In this document: positions 26,697 through 34,745 of the stretch, one piece after another
Numbering within the stretch: the first letter of the stretch is position 1
Layout of the letters: the number at the start of each line of letters is the position of its first letter
Origin: Paraplanobispora siamensis
GTDB lineage: Bacteria > Actinomycetota > Actinomycetes > Streptosporangiales > Streptosporangiaceae
NCBI RefSeq assembly: GCF_016863175.1
Contig: NZ_BOOJ01000009.1
Location: 1 to 64,000 of the forward strand
Length of the DNA stretch: 64,000 nt
Reading direction: 5' to 3'
Notes under the pieces: model-generated
The model's database searches: none
The model's input: only the letters and a program-made list of their open reading frames with translations
What the model was told of the DNA's origin: nothing
Program-made: the position numbers and the translations under genes

Positions 26697-27270
26697 CCGC
26701 GGTGGCGGCCTCACATCGACCAAGATTGTCGTCGCCGGTGGTTTCGGTGTGGGCAAGACCACGTTCGTGGGGGCGGTGTCGGAGATCCTCCCGCTGACCA
26801 CGGAGGCGGTGATGACCGACGCCAGCGCCGGCATCGACGACCTCGGCCTGACCCCGAACAAGACCACCACCACGGTGGCGATGGACTTCGGCCGGGTCTC
26901 CCTGGACCGCGACCTGATCCTGTACCTGTTCGGCACGCCGGGCCAGCACCGGTTCTGGTTCATGTGGGACGACCTGGTCCGCGGCGCGATCGGCGCGATC
27001 GTGCTGGTCGACACCCGCCGCCTGGCCGACAGCTTCCCGGCCATCGACTACTTCGAGGAGGCCCGGCTCCCCTTCGTCGTGGCGCTCAACGGCTGGGACG
27101 GCACCTATCCGCACGGTGAGGAGGAGGTGCGGGAGGCCCTGACGCTCGCCCCCAACATCCCGATCTCGCGGACCGACGCGCGCTCCCGCGACGCGGTGAA
27201 GGCCACGCTCATCACCCTGGTCGAGCACGCCCTGACCATGCGGATGGCAGTGCCGGGATGGGGCCGCTAG
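26677..27270 (+). CDS. cvnD: CvnD: small Ras-like GTPase of the conservon
   Basis: This 197-residue GTPase starts with GTG inside cvnC. It has the P-loop VAGGFGVGKTTF, TTVAMDFGRVSLDRDLILYL, the FGTPGQHRFWFMWDDLV box and VVALNGWDG in the G4 position. It is highly similar to the GTPase at 15254 except near the C-terminus. It closes the conservon; ffh begins 130 bp downstream. Confidence 0.92.
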   Translation: MDFAGSSRGGGLTSTKIVVAGGFGVGKTTFVGAVSEILPLTTEAVMTDASAGIDDLGLTPNKTTTTVAMDFGRVSLDRDLILYLFGTPGQHRFWFMWDDLVRGAIGAIVLVDTRRLADSFPAIDYFEEARLPFVVALNGWDGTYPHGEEEVREALTLAPNIPISRTDARSRDAVKATLITLVEHALTMRMAVPGWGR

Positions 27271-27400
27271 GCGGCACGTCCCGCCGCGACCGGGCGCCAC
27301 GCCCGCGACGCCGCCCGCACCGGGGCGTCAGGCGCATCCCCCAGCGGATAGGCTGGGAGGTCGAGTCGCAGACCCTGTAGCGCAGAGGCTGGCCAATCAC

Positions 27401-28948
27401 GTGTTCGAGACGCTTTCCGACCGGCTCACATCGGTCTTCTCCTCCCTTCGGTCCAAGGGTCGGCTCTCCGATGCCGACATCGACGCGACCTGCCGCGAGA
27501 TCCGCATCGCTCTGCTCGAGGCGGACGTCGCCCTTCCCGTCGTCAAGACGTTCGTCGCCCAGGTCAAGGAGCGCGCTCGCGGGGCGGAGGTCTCCCAGGC
27601 GCTGAACCCGGCCCAGCAGGTCGTCAAGATCGTCAACGACGAGCTGATCGAGATCCTGGGCGGTGAGACCCGCCGGCTCCGCCTGGCGAAGAACCCGCCG
27701 ACCGTCATCATGCTGGCGGGTCTCCAGGGTGCCGGAAAGACCACTCTGGCCGGCAAGCTCGCCCGCCACCTGCGGGAGCAGAACCACGTCCCGCTGCTGG
27801 TCGCCGCCGACCTGCAGCGTCCCAACGCGGTCCAGCAGCTGTCGGTCGTGGCCGAGCGGGCGGGCGTGGCGGTCTACGCGCCCGAGCCCGGAAACGGCGT
27901 CGGCGACCCGGTCGCGGTGGCCCGCCAGTCGATCGACCACGCCCGGCGGCAGCAGCACGACATCGTCATCATCGACACCGCCGGCCGCCTGGGCATCGAC
28001 CAGGAGCTGATGAAGCAGGCCGCCGACATCCGCGACGCGGTCTCGCCCGACGAGGTCCTGTTCGTGGTCGACGCCATGATCGGTCAGGACGCCGTCTCCA
28101 CGGCCCAGGCCTTCATGGAGGGCGTCGGCTTCGACGGCGTCGTGCTCACCAAGCTCGACGGCGACGCCCGCGGCGGTGCCGCCCTGTCGGTCCGCCACAT
28201 CACCGGCAAGCCGATCATGTTCGCGTCCACCGGTGAGAAGCTCGAGGACTTCGACGCCTTCCACCCCGACCGGATGGCCTCCCGCATCCTCGACATGGGT
28301 GACATCCTCACCCTGATCGAGCAGGCCCAGAAGACCTTCGACGAGCAGGAAGCCGCCAGGATGGCGGGCAAGCTCACCTCGGGCGAGGGCTTCACGCTGG
28401 AGGACTTCCTCGAGCAGATGATGATGGTCCGCAAGATGGGCCCCATCAAGAACCTGCTCGGGATGATGCCCGGCATGGGGCAGATGCGCGACCAGCTCAA
28501 CCAGATCGACGACCGCGACCTGGACCGCGTCGCGGCGATCATCCGCTCGATGACGCCGGCCGAGCGCGCGGACCCGAAGATCATCAAGGGGTCCCGCCGC
28601 GAGCGCATCGCCAAGGGCTCCGGCGTCACGGTGACCGAGGTCAACAACCTGGTCGTGCGCTTCTTCGAGGCCCAGAAGATGATGAAGCGGGTGACCAGCG
28701 GGATGGGCATCCCCGGCATGCCGGGCGGGCGCAAGGCCAAGGCAGCGCAGAAGAAGGCCGGCAAGGGCCGCCGCGTCAGCGGAGACCCGCGCAAGGCCGC
28801 CCTCGCCAAGGGCGCGTCCGGCGGGGCGGGCAAGTCGCCCGACCTCGGCGGCGCCCTCGGCAACCTCGGCGCGGGCCAGCTCCCGCCGGGCATCGAGCTG
28901 CCGCCCGGCTTCGACCCCTCCAAGTTCAAGTTCCCGGGACAGAAATGA
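27401..28948 (+). CDS. ffh: Signal recognition particle GTPase Ffh
   Basis: Ffh binds hydrophobic signal sequences and SRP RNA and delivers ribosomes to FtsY at the membrane. The 515-residue protein has the N domain (residues 1-90), the G domain with P-loop GLQGAGKTTLAGKLA near 107-121, IIDTAGR near 190, VLTKLDGDARGG near 248, and a Met-rich M domain (MMMVRKMGPIKNLLGMMPGM). The last 70 residues form a basic then Gly/Pro-rich actinobacterial extension. Start is GTG. Its stop overlaps the ATG of a 35-residue membrane peptide. It opens the ribosome/tRNA-modification block. Confidence 0.97.
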   Translation: MFETLSDRLTSVFSSLRSKGRLSDADIDATCREIRIALLEADVALPVVKTFVAQVKERARGAEVSQALNPAQQVVKIVNDELIEILGGETRRLRLAKNPPTVIMLAGLQGAGKTTLAGKLARHLREQNHVPLLVAADLQRPNAVQQLSVVAERAGVAVYAPEPGNGVGDPVAVARQSIDHARRQQHDIVIIDTAGRLGIDQELMKQAADIRDAVSPDEVLFVVDAMIGQDAVSTAQAFMEGVGFDGVVLTKLDGDARGGAALSVRHITGKPIMFASTGEKLEDFDAFHPDRMASRILDMGDILTLIEQAQKTFDEQEAARMAGKLTSGEGFTLEDFLEQMMMVRKMGPIKNLLGMMPGMGQMRDQLNQIDDRDLDRVAAIIRSMTPAERADPKIIKGSRRERIAKGSGVTVTEVNNLVVRFFEAQKMMKRVTSGMGIPGMPGGRKAKAAQKKAGKGRRVSGDPRKAALAKGASGGAGKSPDLGGALGNLGAGQLPPGIELPPGFDPSKFKFPGQK

Positions 28949-29052
28949 GCGACGACAAGTTCTTCGCGCGCGCCCGGTGGATCTGGGTGATCATCATCGT
29001 GGGCTTCATCGCGGTGGCGGCGCTGGAGCTGCTGGGGATCCGGCCCAAGTGA
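28945..29052 (+). CDS. 35-residue single-pass membrane peptide coupled to ffh
   Basis: The ATG at 28945 overlaps the ffh stop as ATGA. The peptide begins [13 protein letters not shown], continues with one hydrophobic helix [18 protein letters not shown] and ends RPK. Charge distribution (basic residues before and after the helix) and the exact translational coupling argue that it is real. It may sit in the membrane near the targeting machinery. I do not recognise a named family; the function is unknown. Five 15-bp tandem units begin at its stop codon. Confidence 0.6.
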   Translation: MSDDKFFARARWIWVIIIVGFIAVAALELLGIRPK

Positions 29053-29122
29053 GGCCGCCCCGAGTGGGGTCGTCTCAAGTGAGGCCGTCTCAAGCGGGGC
29101 CGCCCCGAGTGAGGCCGTAGGA
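29048..29122. repeat. 15-bp tandem repeat (5 degenerate copies) anchored on a stop codon
   Basis: Units of the form AGTGAGGCCGCCCCG or AGTGAGGCCGTCTCA run head to tail at 29048, 29063, 29078, 29093 and 29108. The first unit contains the TGA stop (29050-29052) of the 35-residue peptide. The array ends at the terminator hairpin. Confidence 0.85.
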
Positions 29123-29150
29123 GGGCCGTCGCGCGTGCGACGGCCCTTCT
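29123..29150 (+). terminator. Terminator hairpin after ffh and the small peptide gene
   Basis: GGGCCGTCGC at 29123-29132 pairs perfectly with GCGACGGCCC at 29137-29146 around a GCGT loop (10 bp), followed by TTCT. The T-run is short, but stem strength and position suit transcription termination. The remaining 308 bp to rpsP (29151-29458) carries no convincing gene; it should contain the rpsP promoter, and CACAAT near 29315 is a possible -10 element. Confidence 0.65.
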
Positions 29151-29458
29151 GGCGTTACGGGGATCGGCGCGTCCGTGGCGGGGGCCGGTGGTCCGGTGGT
29201 CTGCGGCGTGGCGGGGGCCGGTGTGCCGGGGCCGCCGCGTGTGGTTACCGAGATTTTCCCTCCGGAGCCGGGGGAGACGGGCGTCGGTTGGCCGGGCACC
29301 CCCATGCATCTGGCACAATGGCATGTTGGAACATCTCGGCTGCGCGGGCGCCCTCTAACCCCCGCCGGTCGTGCCTGTCCCTGCAGCGATCCGCTCTTCG
29401 TGCCCCACTCGATGAGCCGTCGCTCACCCACGCCCTAATGCATGGAGAGACCACACCC

Positions 29459-29920
29459 GTGGCAGTCAAGATCAAGCTCAAGCGGCTCGGCATGATCCGC
29501 AACGCGCAGTACCGTGTCGTCATCGCCGACAGCCGCACCAAGCGTGACGGCCGGGCGATCGAGGAGATCGGCCTGTACCACCCCAAGGAGAACCCCTCGC
29601 GCATCGAGATCGACGCCGAGCGGGCGGCCTACTGGCTGGGTGTCGGCGCGCAGCCGACCGAGCCGGTTCTGAAGCTCCTCAAGATCACCGGTGACTGGCA
29701 GAAGTTCAAGGGCGAGCCCGCCCCGGCGCCGAAGCTCGTCGCCGAGCCCAAGCCGGACCGGCACGCCGCCTACGAGGCCGCGGCCAAGGAGACCCTGTCC
29801 CTCGACGCCGCCACCACTCCGAAGAAGTCGGCGAAGAAGGCCCCCAAGGCCGAAGAGGCCGCCGCCGAGGCCCCGGCCGAGCCGGTCGCCGCCGAGGAGA
29901 AGCCGGAAGGCGAGGCCTGA
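29459..29920 (+). CDS. rpsP: 30S ribosomal protein S16
   Basis: GTG at 29459 is chosen because GGAGAG lies about 9 bp upstream and it begins the family N-terminus [21 protein letters not shown]16 is an assembly protein of the 30S body. The core ends near residue 85; the remaining 65 or so residues form an Ala/Glu/Lys/Pro-rich extension (for example [20 protein letters not shown]), longer than the usual 80-90-residue protein but common in high-GC actinobacteria. khpA begins 1 bp after the stop. Confidence 0.97.
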   Translation: MAVKIKLKRLGMIRNAQYRVVIADSRTKRDGRAIEEIGLYHPKENPSRIEIDAERAAYWLGVGAQPTEPVLKLLKITGDWQKFKGEPAPAPKLVAEPKPDRHAAYEAAAKETLSLDAATTPKKSAKKAPKAEEAAAEAPAEPVAAEEKPEGEA

Positions 29921-29921
29921 G

Positions 29922-30164
29922 GTGCTCGAGGAGGCCCTCGAGCACCTGGTGAAGGGCATCGTCGAGCATCCCGACGAGATCCAGGTCCGGGCCCGCCGCA
30001 TCCGCAGCGGGCGCGTGCTTGAGGTCCGGGTCCACCCAGAGGACCTGGGCAAGGTCATCGGCCGTGGTGGCCGTACGGCCAAGGCGCTCCGCACCGTCGT
30101 GAACGCTCTTGGCGACGGAAAATACGTCCGGGTCGACCTGCTGGACCTGGACGAGGTCCGCTGA
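29922..30164 (+). CDS. khpA: KH-domain RNA-binding protein KhpA
   Basis: This 80-residue single KH domain protein begins with GTG 1 bp past rpsP. The RNA-binding GxxG loop is in LGKVIGRGGRTAKALRTVV near residues 43-61. KhpA proteins bind RNA and influence cell division and elongation or ribosome biogenesis in Gram-positives. Position between rpsP and rimM is the conserved actinobacterial order. Confidence 0.95.
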   Translation: MLEEALEHLVKGIVEHPDEIQVRARRIRSGRVLEVRVHPEDLGKVIGRGGRTAKALRTVVNALGDGKYVRVDLLDLDEVR

Positions 30165-30193
30165 CACGAGATTCCACGAGATTCATCGAGCGG

Positions 30194-30234
30194 ACGGGTC
30201 ATCCACCGATGTGGATGACCCGTTTGCGTTGTTT
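30194..30234 (+). terminator. 13-bp perfect hairpin between khpA and rimM
   Basis: ACGGGTCATCCAC at 30194-30206 pairs exactly with GTGGATGACCCGT at 30211-30223 around a CGAT loop, followed by a T-rich TTGCGTTGTTT. It could terminate or attenuate transcription before rimM. The T-tract is interrupted, so partial read-through into rimM-trmD-rplS is likely. Confidence 0.7.
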
Positions 30235-30275
30235 CCACACCAGGTTTTCGCACACGACGATTTCAGGAGACGGGC

Positions 30276-30791
30276 GTGCAGCTTGTCGTAGGCCGCATCG
30301 GCCGCCCGCACGGGCTCCGCGGCGACGTGACCGTGGAGGTCCGCACCGACGACCCGGAGCAGCGCTTCGCCCCCGGGGCGACCGTCTCCACCGACCCCGC
30401 CTCCGCGGGACCGCTCGTCGTCGCCTCCCGCCGCTGGCACTCCGGCGTCCTGCTGGTGCGCTTCGAGGGTGTGGACGACCGCGACCGGGCCGAGGAGCTG
30501 CGCGGCACCATGCTCGTCATCGACTCGGCGGACATCCCGCCCTCCGACGACCCCGACGAGTTCTACGACCACCAGCTCATCGGCCTCACCGTGGTCACGC
30601 CCGACGGCGAGCGGGCCGGTGAGGTGACCGACGTGCTGCACCACGGCCAGGACCTGCTGGTCGTACGGCGCGGCGGCAGGGACGTCTACATCCCGTTCGT
30701 CAAGGCGCTGGTTCCGGAGATCGACCTGGAGGCCGGCACGCTCCTGGTGGTCGCGCCGGCGGGCCTGCTCGACCCCGACCAGGCCGTCTGA
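30276..30791 (+). CDS. rimM: Ribosome maturation factor RimM
   Basis: RimM assists maturation of the 30S head, working with S19. The 171-residue protein starts with GTG (CAGGAG about 8 bp upstream). It has the N-terminal RimM domain beginning QLVVGRIGRPHGLRGDVTVE and the PRC-barrel half with DEFYDHQLIGLTVVTPDG. It ends 4 bp before trmD. Confidence 0.96.
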   Translation: MQLVVGRIGRPHGLRGDVTVEVRTDDPEQRFAPGATVSTDPASAGPLVVASRRWHSGVLLVRFEGVDDRDRAEELRGTMLVIDSADIPPSDDPDEFYDHQLIGLTVVTPDGERAGEVTDVLHHGQDLLVVRRGGRDVYIPFVKALVPEIDLEAGTLLVVAPAGLLDPDQAV

Positions 30792-30795
30792 CGAC

Positions 30796-31584
30796 ATGCG
30801 CATCGACATCATCTCGATCTTCCCCGAGTACTTCGCCCCCCTCGACGTCTCGCTCATCGGCAAGGCGCGCGAGCGCGGCATCCTCGACGTCCACCTGCAC
30901 CAGCTGCGCGACTGGACGCACGACGTGCACCACACCGTGGACGACACGCCCTACGGCGGCGGTCCCGGCATGGTCATGAAGCCCGACCCCTGGGGCGAGG
31001 CCATCGACGACGTCCTGGCCGCCGACCCCGCCGCCCGGCCGCGGATCGTCGTGCCGACGCCGAGCGGGGTCCCCTTCACCCAGAAGCTCGCCATGGAGTA
31101 CGCCGCCGAGCCCTGGCTGCTGTTCACCCCGGCGCGCTACGAGGGCATCGACTCCCGGGTCATGGCCGAGTACGGCTCCCGCCTGCGGGTCGACGAGGTC
31201 AGCATCGGCGACTACGTGCTGGCCGGGGGAGAGGTGGCCGTCCTGGTGATGGTCGAGGCGGTCGGCCGGCTGCTGCCCGGGGTGCTGGGCAACGCCCGCT
31301 CGGTCGCGGACGACTCCTTCGCCCCCGGGGCCATGGAGAACCTGCTCGAAGGCCCCGTCTACACCAAGCCGCCCCGGTGGCGGGAGCGCGAGGTGCCCGA
31401 GATCCTGCTCTCCGGCCACCACGGGAAGATCGCCCGATGGCGGAGGGACGAGGCGCTGCGCCGTACCGCGAAAAACCGTCCCGAACTGCTCGCGGCGCTC
31501 GATCCGCAGAGCCTCGACAAGCACGACCGGAGGCTGCTCGAGGAGCTCGGATTTCCGGTGAGCGGCGAAAATATGGCACACTGA
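30796..31584 (+). CDS. trmD: tRNA (guanine-N1-)-methyltransferase TrmD
   Basis: TrmD makes m1G37 in tRNAs and prevents frameshifting. This 262-residue SPOUT enzyme has MRIDIISIFPEYFAPL at the start, the SAM-knot motifs TPYGGGPGMVMKPDPW, FTPARYEGIDSRV and the catalytic-loop region VDEVSIGDYVLAGGE near 133-148. The spacing of 4 bp after rimM indicates cotranscription. Confidence 0.97.
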   Translation: MRIDIISIFPEYFAPLDVSLIGKARERGILDVHLHQLRDWTHDVHHTVDDTPYGGGPGMVMKPDPWGEAIDDVLAADPAARPRIVVPTPSGVPFTQKLAMEYAAEPWLLFTPARYEGIDSRVMAEYGSRLRVDEVSIGDYVLAGGEVAVLVMVEAVGRLLPGVLGNARSVADDSFAPGAMENLLEGPVYTKPPRWREREVPEILLSGHHGKIARWRRDEALRRTAKNRPELLAALDPQSLDKHDRRLLEELGFPVSGENMAH

Positions 31585-31742
31585 ACCGTTGCCGCAGACT
31601 GTTCACGGGTCGGCGCGCGCCGCCGGGCCGACGGGCCCGGCTTCCAGGACACATCCAGCCCAGCATGTGCGTCCACCGCGATGCCGCCTTCGGCGCGGCC
31701 GGGTGGACCTCCGCATGCTCGCGTAAATGAGGTACCACTGTC

Positions 31743-32096
31743 ATGCACACGCTGATCACCGAGCTTGAGAAGGCCACGCTCCGCAGCGACGTCCCGGACT
31801 TCCGTCCCGGTGACACGCTTGAGGTGCACGTCCGCGTCATCGAGGGCAACCGGTCCCGTGTCCAGGTCTTCAAGGGCTTCGTCCTGCGCCGTCAGGGCAG
31901 CGGCGCCCGTGAGACCTTCACCGTCCGCAAGATCAGCTACAGCGTCGGCGTCGAGCGCACCTTCCCGGTGCACAGCCCGGTCATCGAGAAGATCAACGTC
32001 GTGACCCGTGGTGACGTCCGCCGCGCCAAGCTCTACTACATGCGCGACCTGCGCGGCAAGGCCGCCCGCATCCGCGAGAAGCGCGAGGCTCGCTGA
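31743..32096 (+). CDS. rplS: 50S ribosomal protein L19
   Basis: The protein has 117 residues with the L19 signature [24 protein letters not shown] and the [15 protein letters not shown] segment. L19 sits at the 30S-50S interface. The 158-bp gap after trmD contains GC-rich inverted repeats and may be a leader, but I cannot assign a known leader class. A terminator follows at 32138. Confidence 0.97.
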   Translation: MHTLITELEKATLRSDVPDFRPGDTLEVHVRVIEGNRSRVQVFKGFVLRRQGSGARETFTVRKISYSVGVERTFPVHSPVIEKINVVTRGDVRRAKLYYMRDLRGKAARIREKREAR

Positions 32097-32137
32097 CGCC
32101 CCGCGCGGCCCCTTTCGGGTCCGCGCGACAGCGGCTC

Positions 32138-32167
32138 CGGCCCGTCCCCGTGGGGGCGGGCCGTTTT
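32138..32167 (+). terminator. Rho-independent terminator after rplS
   Basis: CGGCCCG at 32138-32144 pairs with CGGGCCG at 32157-32163, extended inward by TCCC with GGGG, and is followed by TTTT. It ends the ffh-proximal ribosomal operon. Confidence 0.85.
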
Positions 32168-32361
32168 CGCATGTGGTGGCGGTACGTTTCCGCATACGGA
32201 GGTGGTTCGGCGGGTATGGAGCCCGCCGTTCCCGCTGTCGTCGCGAGACGGTCGGAACCGGCAATGACGGACGAAGGCGGACCAACGATGATGGAATCGA
32301 GAGCAGTCCATAACCACCGGCTCGACCATCGAGCCCCGGTCATCATCTAGGCTCGTCAACG

Positions 32362-33231
32362 ATGACTAGCGAAGACCAGGCGTACGACGCTCCCTCGCGT
32401 CGACCTGTCGAGGACGAGGTGGGTGTGGTCGCCGAAGACACGAAGAAGACCGCCAAGAGCGGCAAGGAGAAGAAAAAGGGCTCCTTCTGGCGGGAGTTGC
32501 CCGTCCTTGTCGTGGTCGCGCTGGTCCTCGCGTTCCTGATCAAGTCCTTTGTCGTCCAGGCGTTCTACATCCCCTCGGAGTCGATGGAGAACACGCTCCT
32601 GAAGAACGACAGGGTCCTGGTCAACAAGCTCGTCTACCACGTCCGCGACATCGAGCGCGGCGACGTGGTGGTCTTCTCCGGGGTCGACTCCTGGGACGGC
32701 GAAGTGGAGTACGAGGAGCCGTCCAACCCGGTCGCCGCGTTCTTCCACTGGGTCGGCACCGCGTTCGGCGTGGTCCCCGGCGAGAAGGACTACATCAAGC
32801 GTGTCATCGGCATACCGGGTGACACGGTGAAGTGCTGTGACAAGGCCGGCCGCGTCACCGTCAACGGGGTGCCGCTCGACGAGAAGAGCTACCTCTACCC
32901 GGGCAACGAGCCGTCCCAGAAGAACTTCGAGATCAAGGTCCCGCAGAACCGCCTGTGGGTGATGGGCGACCACCGCGACGTCTCCCTCGACTCCCGCGAG
33001 CACCAGGGCGACCCGGGTGGCGGCACGATCCCGGTGGACCAGGTGATCGGGCGGGCCTTCGTCATCGTATGGCCCTTCTCCCGGGCCACCACCCTCCCCA
33101 TTCCCGACACGTTCGCCCAGCCGGCGCTGAAGGCCGCCGGCGTCGTGGGAGGGGCGACCCCGCTCCTCGCCGGCGTCGCGGGTGCCGTCCCGCTCGTGCT
33201 CTGGCGTCGTCGCAGGCAGGCAAGGCGGTAG
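32362..33231 (+). CDS. lepB: Signal peptidase I (first of tandem pair)
   Basis: Type I signal peptidase removes signal peptides from exported proteins. The 289-residue protein has a Lys-rich cytoplasmic N-terminus, a membrane anchor LPVLVVVALVLAFLIKSF (about residues 46-63), the catalytic Ser74 in YIPSESMENTL, the catalytic Lys in YIKRVIGIPGDTV and the box RLWVMGDHRDVSLDSR. A second hydrophobic helix at the C-terminus (LLAGVAGAVPLVLW) ends with basic residues, as in several actinomycete enzymes. A 30-residue insertion after GVDSW lengthens it relative to its neighbour. Confidence 0.95.
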   Translation: MTSEDQAYDAPSRRPVEDEVGVVAEDTKKTAKSGKEKKKGSFWRELPVLVVVALVLAFLIKSFVVQAFYIPSESMENTLLKNDRVLVNKLVYHVRDIERGDVVVFSGVDSWDGEVEYEEPSNPVAAFFHWVGTAFGVVPGEKDYIKRVIGIPGDTVKCCDKAGRVTVNGVPLDEKSYLYPGNEPSQKNFEIKVPQNRLWVMGDHRDVSLDSREHQGDPGGGTIPVDQVIGRAFVIVWPFSRATTLPIPDTFAQPALKAAGVVGGATPLLAGVAGAVPLVLWRRRRQARR

Positions 33232-33240
33232 CCGTACCTC

Positions 33241-33933
33241 ATGTCCGTTGAACCAGACAGCACGCAGGCTGAAGGCGCGCAGACCGGTGAGACCGAGAGC
33301 GTGCAGACCGGTGAGACCGAGAGCGCGCAGGCCGGCAAGGGCAAGGACGACAAGGGCAAGGGCTCCCGCAAGGGCAGCCTGCGCGAGACGCTGTTCCTGC
33401 TGGTCTCCGGCGTCGTGGTGGCGCTGCTGCTGCAGGCCTTCGTCTTCCAGTCGTTCTACATCCCCTCGGAGTCGATGGAGAACACGCTCCTGAAGGACGA
33501 CCGGGTGGTCATCAACAAGCTGCACGGCCAGGTCGAGCGCGGCGACGTGGTGGTCTTCAAGGGCTGGGGCGACGGCAAGGACACCATCAAGCGGGTCATC
33601 GCGATCGGCGGTGACACTGTGAAGTGCTGCGACGCGCAGGACCGCATCACGGTGAACGGGGTGCCGCTCGACGAGAAGATCTACATCCACCCCGACGACC
33701 TGCCGTCGGGGGACGAGTTCGAGAAGGTGATCCCGCAGGGACGCCTGTGGGTGATGGGCGACCACCGCTCCGCCTCCTACGACTCCCGCGGTCACGAGGA
33801 GCAGGAGGGAGACGGCACGATAGCGGAGGACGACGTCATCGGCCGGGCCGTCGCGATCTACTGGCCCTTCTCGCGGGCGACCCTGCTGACGACCCCGGAC
33901 ACCTTCGCCAGGAAGTTCCCCGGTGATGACTAG
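33241..33933 (+). CDS. lepB: Signal peptidase I (second of tandem pair)
   Basis: This 230-residue enzyme lies 9 bp after the first. It has a repetitive acidic N-terminus (QTGETES twice), one membrane anchor LFLLVSGVVVALLLQAF, catalytic Ser78 in YIPSESMENTL, the Lys in TIKRVIAIGGDTV and the box RLWVMGDHRSASYDSR. It lacks the C-terminal helix of the first copy. The tandem pair likely arose by duplication and may divide substrates. Confidence 0.95.
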   Translation: MSVEPDSTQAEGAQTGETESVQTGETESAQAGKGKDDKGKGSRKGSLRETLFLLVSGVVVALLLQAFVFQSFYIPSESMENTLLKDDRVVINKLHGQVERGDVVVFKGWGDGKDTIKRVIAIGGDTVKCCDAQDRITVNGVPLDEKIYIHPDDLPSGDEFEKVIPQGRLWVMGDHRSASYDSRGHEEQEGDGTIAEDDVIGRAVAIYWPFSRATLLTTPDTFARKFPGDD

Positions 33934-34060
33934 CGCCTCCGTGCCGCCGCGACCCCCGGCGGTGCGGTCCGAATCCGGTACGGCGATGGGCAAGAATGAA
34001 GTGGGGGCCGGTGTCGTCTGATCGGGCGGGACCGGGAAGGCGTGTGACAGGAGGAACGGG

Positions 34061-34384
34061 ATGAGCGCAGAGGATCTCGAGAAGTACGAGACCGAGATGG
34101 AGCTGCAGCTTTACCGTGAGTACCGCGATGTCGTCGGCCTGTTCACCTACGTCGTGGAGACCGAACGGCGTTTCTACCTCACCAACTCCGTCGACCTGGA
34201 CGTCCGGACGGCGGAGAACGGTGATGTGTTCTTCGACGTGAAGATGCAGGACGCCTGGGTCTGGGACATGTACCGCCCCGCCAGGTTCGTCAAGAACGTC
34301 CGCGTCGTCACCTTCAAGGACGTCAACGTCGAAGAGCTGGCCAAGCCCGATCTCCAGATGCCCAAGGAGGGCTTCTCCGGCTGA
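34061..34384 (+). CDS. DUF2469 family protein
   Basis: This 107-residue protein begins SAEDLEKYETEMELQLYREY and contains VETERRFYLTNSVDLDV and AWVWDMYRPARFVKNVRV, the hallmark of the DUF2469 family, which is almost confined to actinobacteria and found in this position after lepB. It is acidic and soluble; the function is unknown. Ribosome-binding site GGAGG lies about 6 bp upstream. Four 26-bp tandem units begin at its stop codon. In many actinobacteria rnhB sits just upstream; it is absent here. Confidence 0.9.
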   Translation: MSAEDLEKYETEMELQLYREYRDVVGLFTYVVETERRFYLTNSVDLDVRTAENGDVFFDVKMQDAWVWDMYRPARFVKNVRVVTFKDVNVEELAKPDLQMPKEGFSG

Positions 34385-34485
34385 GCCCGCCCGGGGCTCT
34401 CTCGGGTTGAGCCCGCGCGGGATTCTCTCGGGTTGAGCCCGCGCGGGGCTCTCTCCGGTTGAGCTCGTCCGGGGTTCCCTCAGCC
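34382..34485. repeat. 26-bp tandem repeat (4 degenerate copies) anchored on a stop codon
   Basis: Units start at 34382, 34408, 34434 and 34460, each opening with TGAGC(C/T)CG. The first TGA is the stop of the DUF2469 gene. The fourth unit is the most divergent. The rest of the 361-bp gap to yraN (34486-34745) has no convincing gene. Confidence 0.85.
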
Positions 34486-34745
34486 GTCCCGGACACCCGC
34501 CACCCGGCCCGCCGCCGTCCTGCCCGGCTATGTCGCGGCCCATCGCCATGCCATGCCCTGTTCAGGGACCTTGAGGTCCCGGCCGCACGCTCCGTGACGT
34601 CCTCGCCCTGCGACTCGTCCTCGCCCTGCGGGGAGGAGAGGTTCTCCACAGGTGACGGAGGACCCAGCGTGTCGTCCACAGAAAGGCGTTCGGCTTCCCG
34701 CCGGAGGCGTGCGCTGCGCGAAGGTCGGGGACCGGAGGTGGTTCC

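Noticed and set aside
29691-30164. A longer start for khpA within rpsP giving 157 residues.
   Set aside because: The extra 77 residues are an Arg/Pro/Ser-rich reading of the rpsP tail; the KH domain begins right after the GTG at 29922.
31585-31742. L19 leader riboregulator before rplS.
   Set aside because: GC-rich inverted repeats exist, but no known L19 leader consensus could be recognised by eye.
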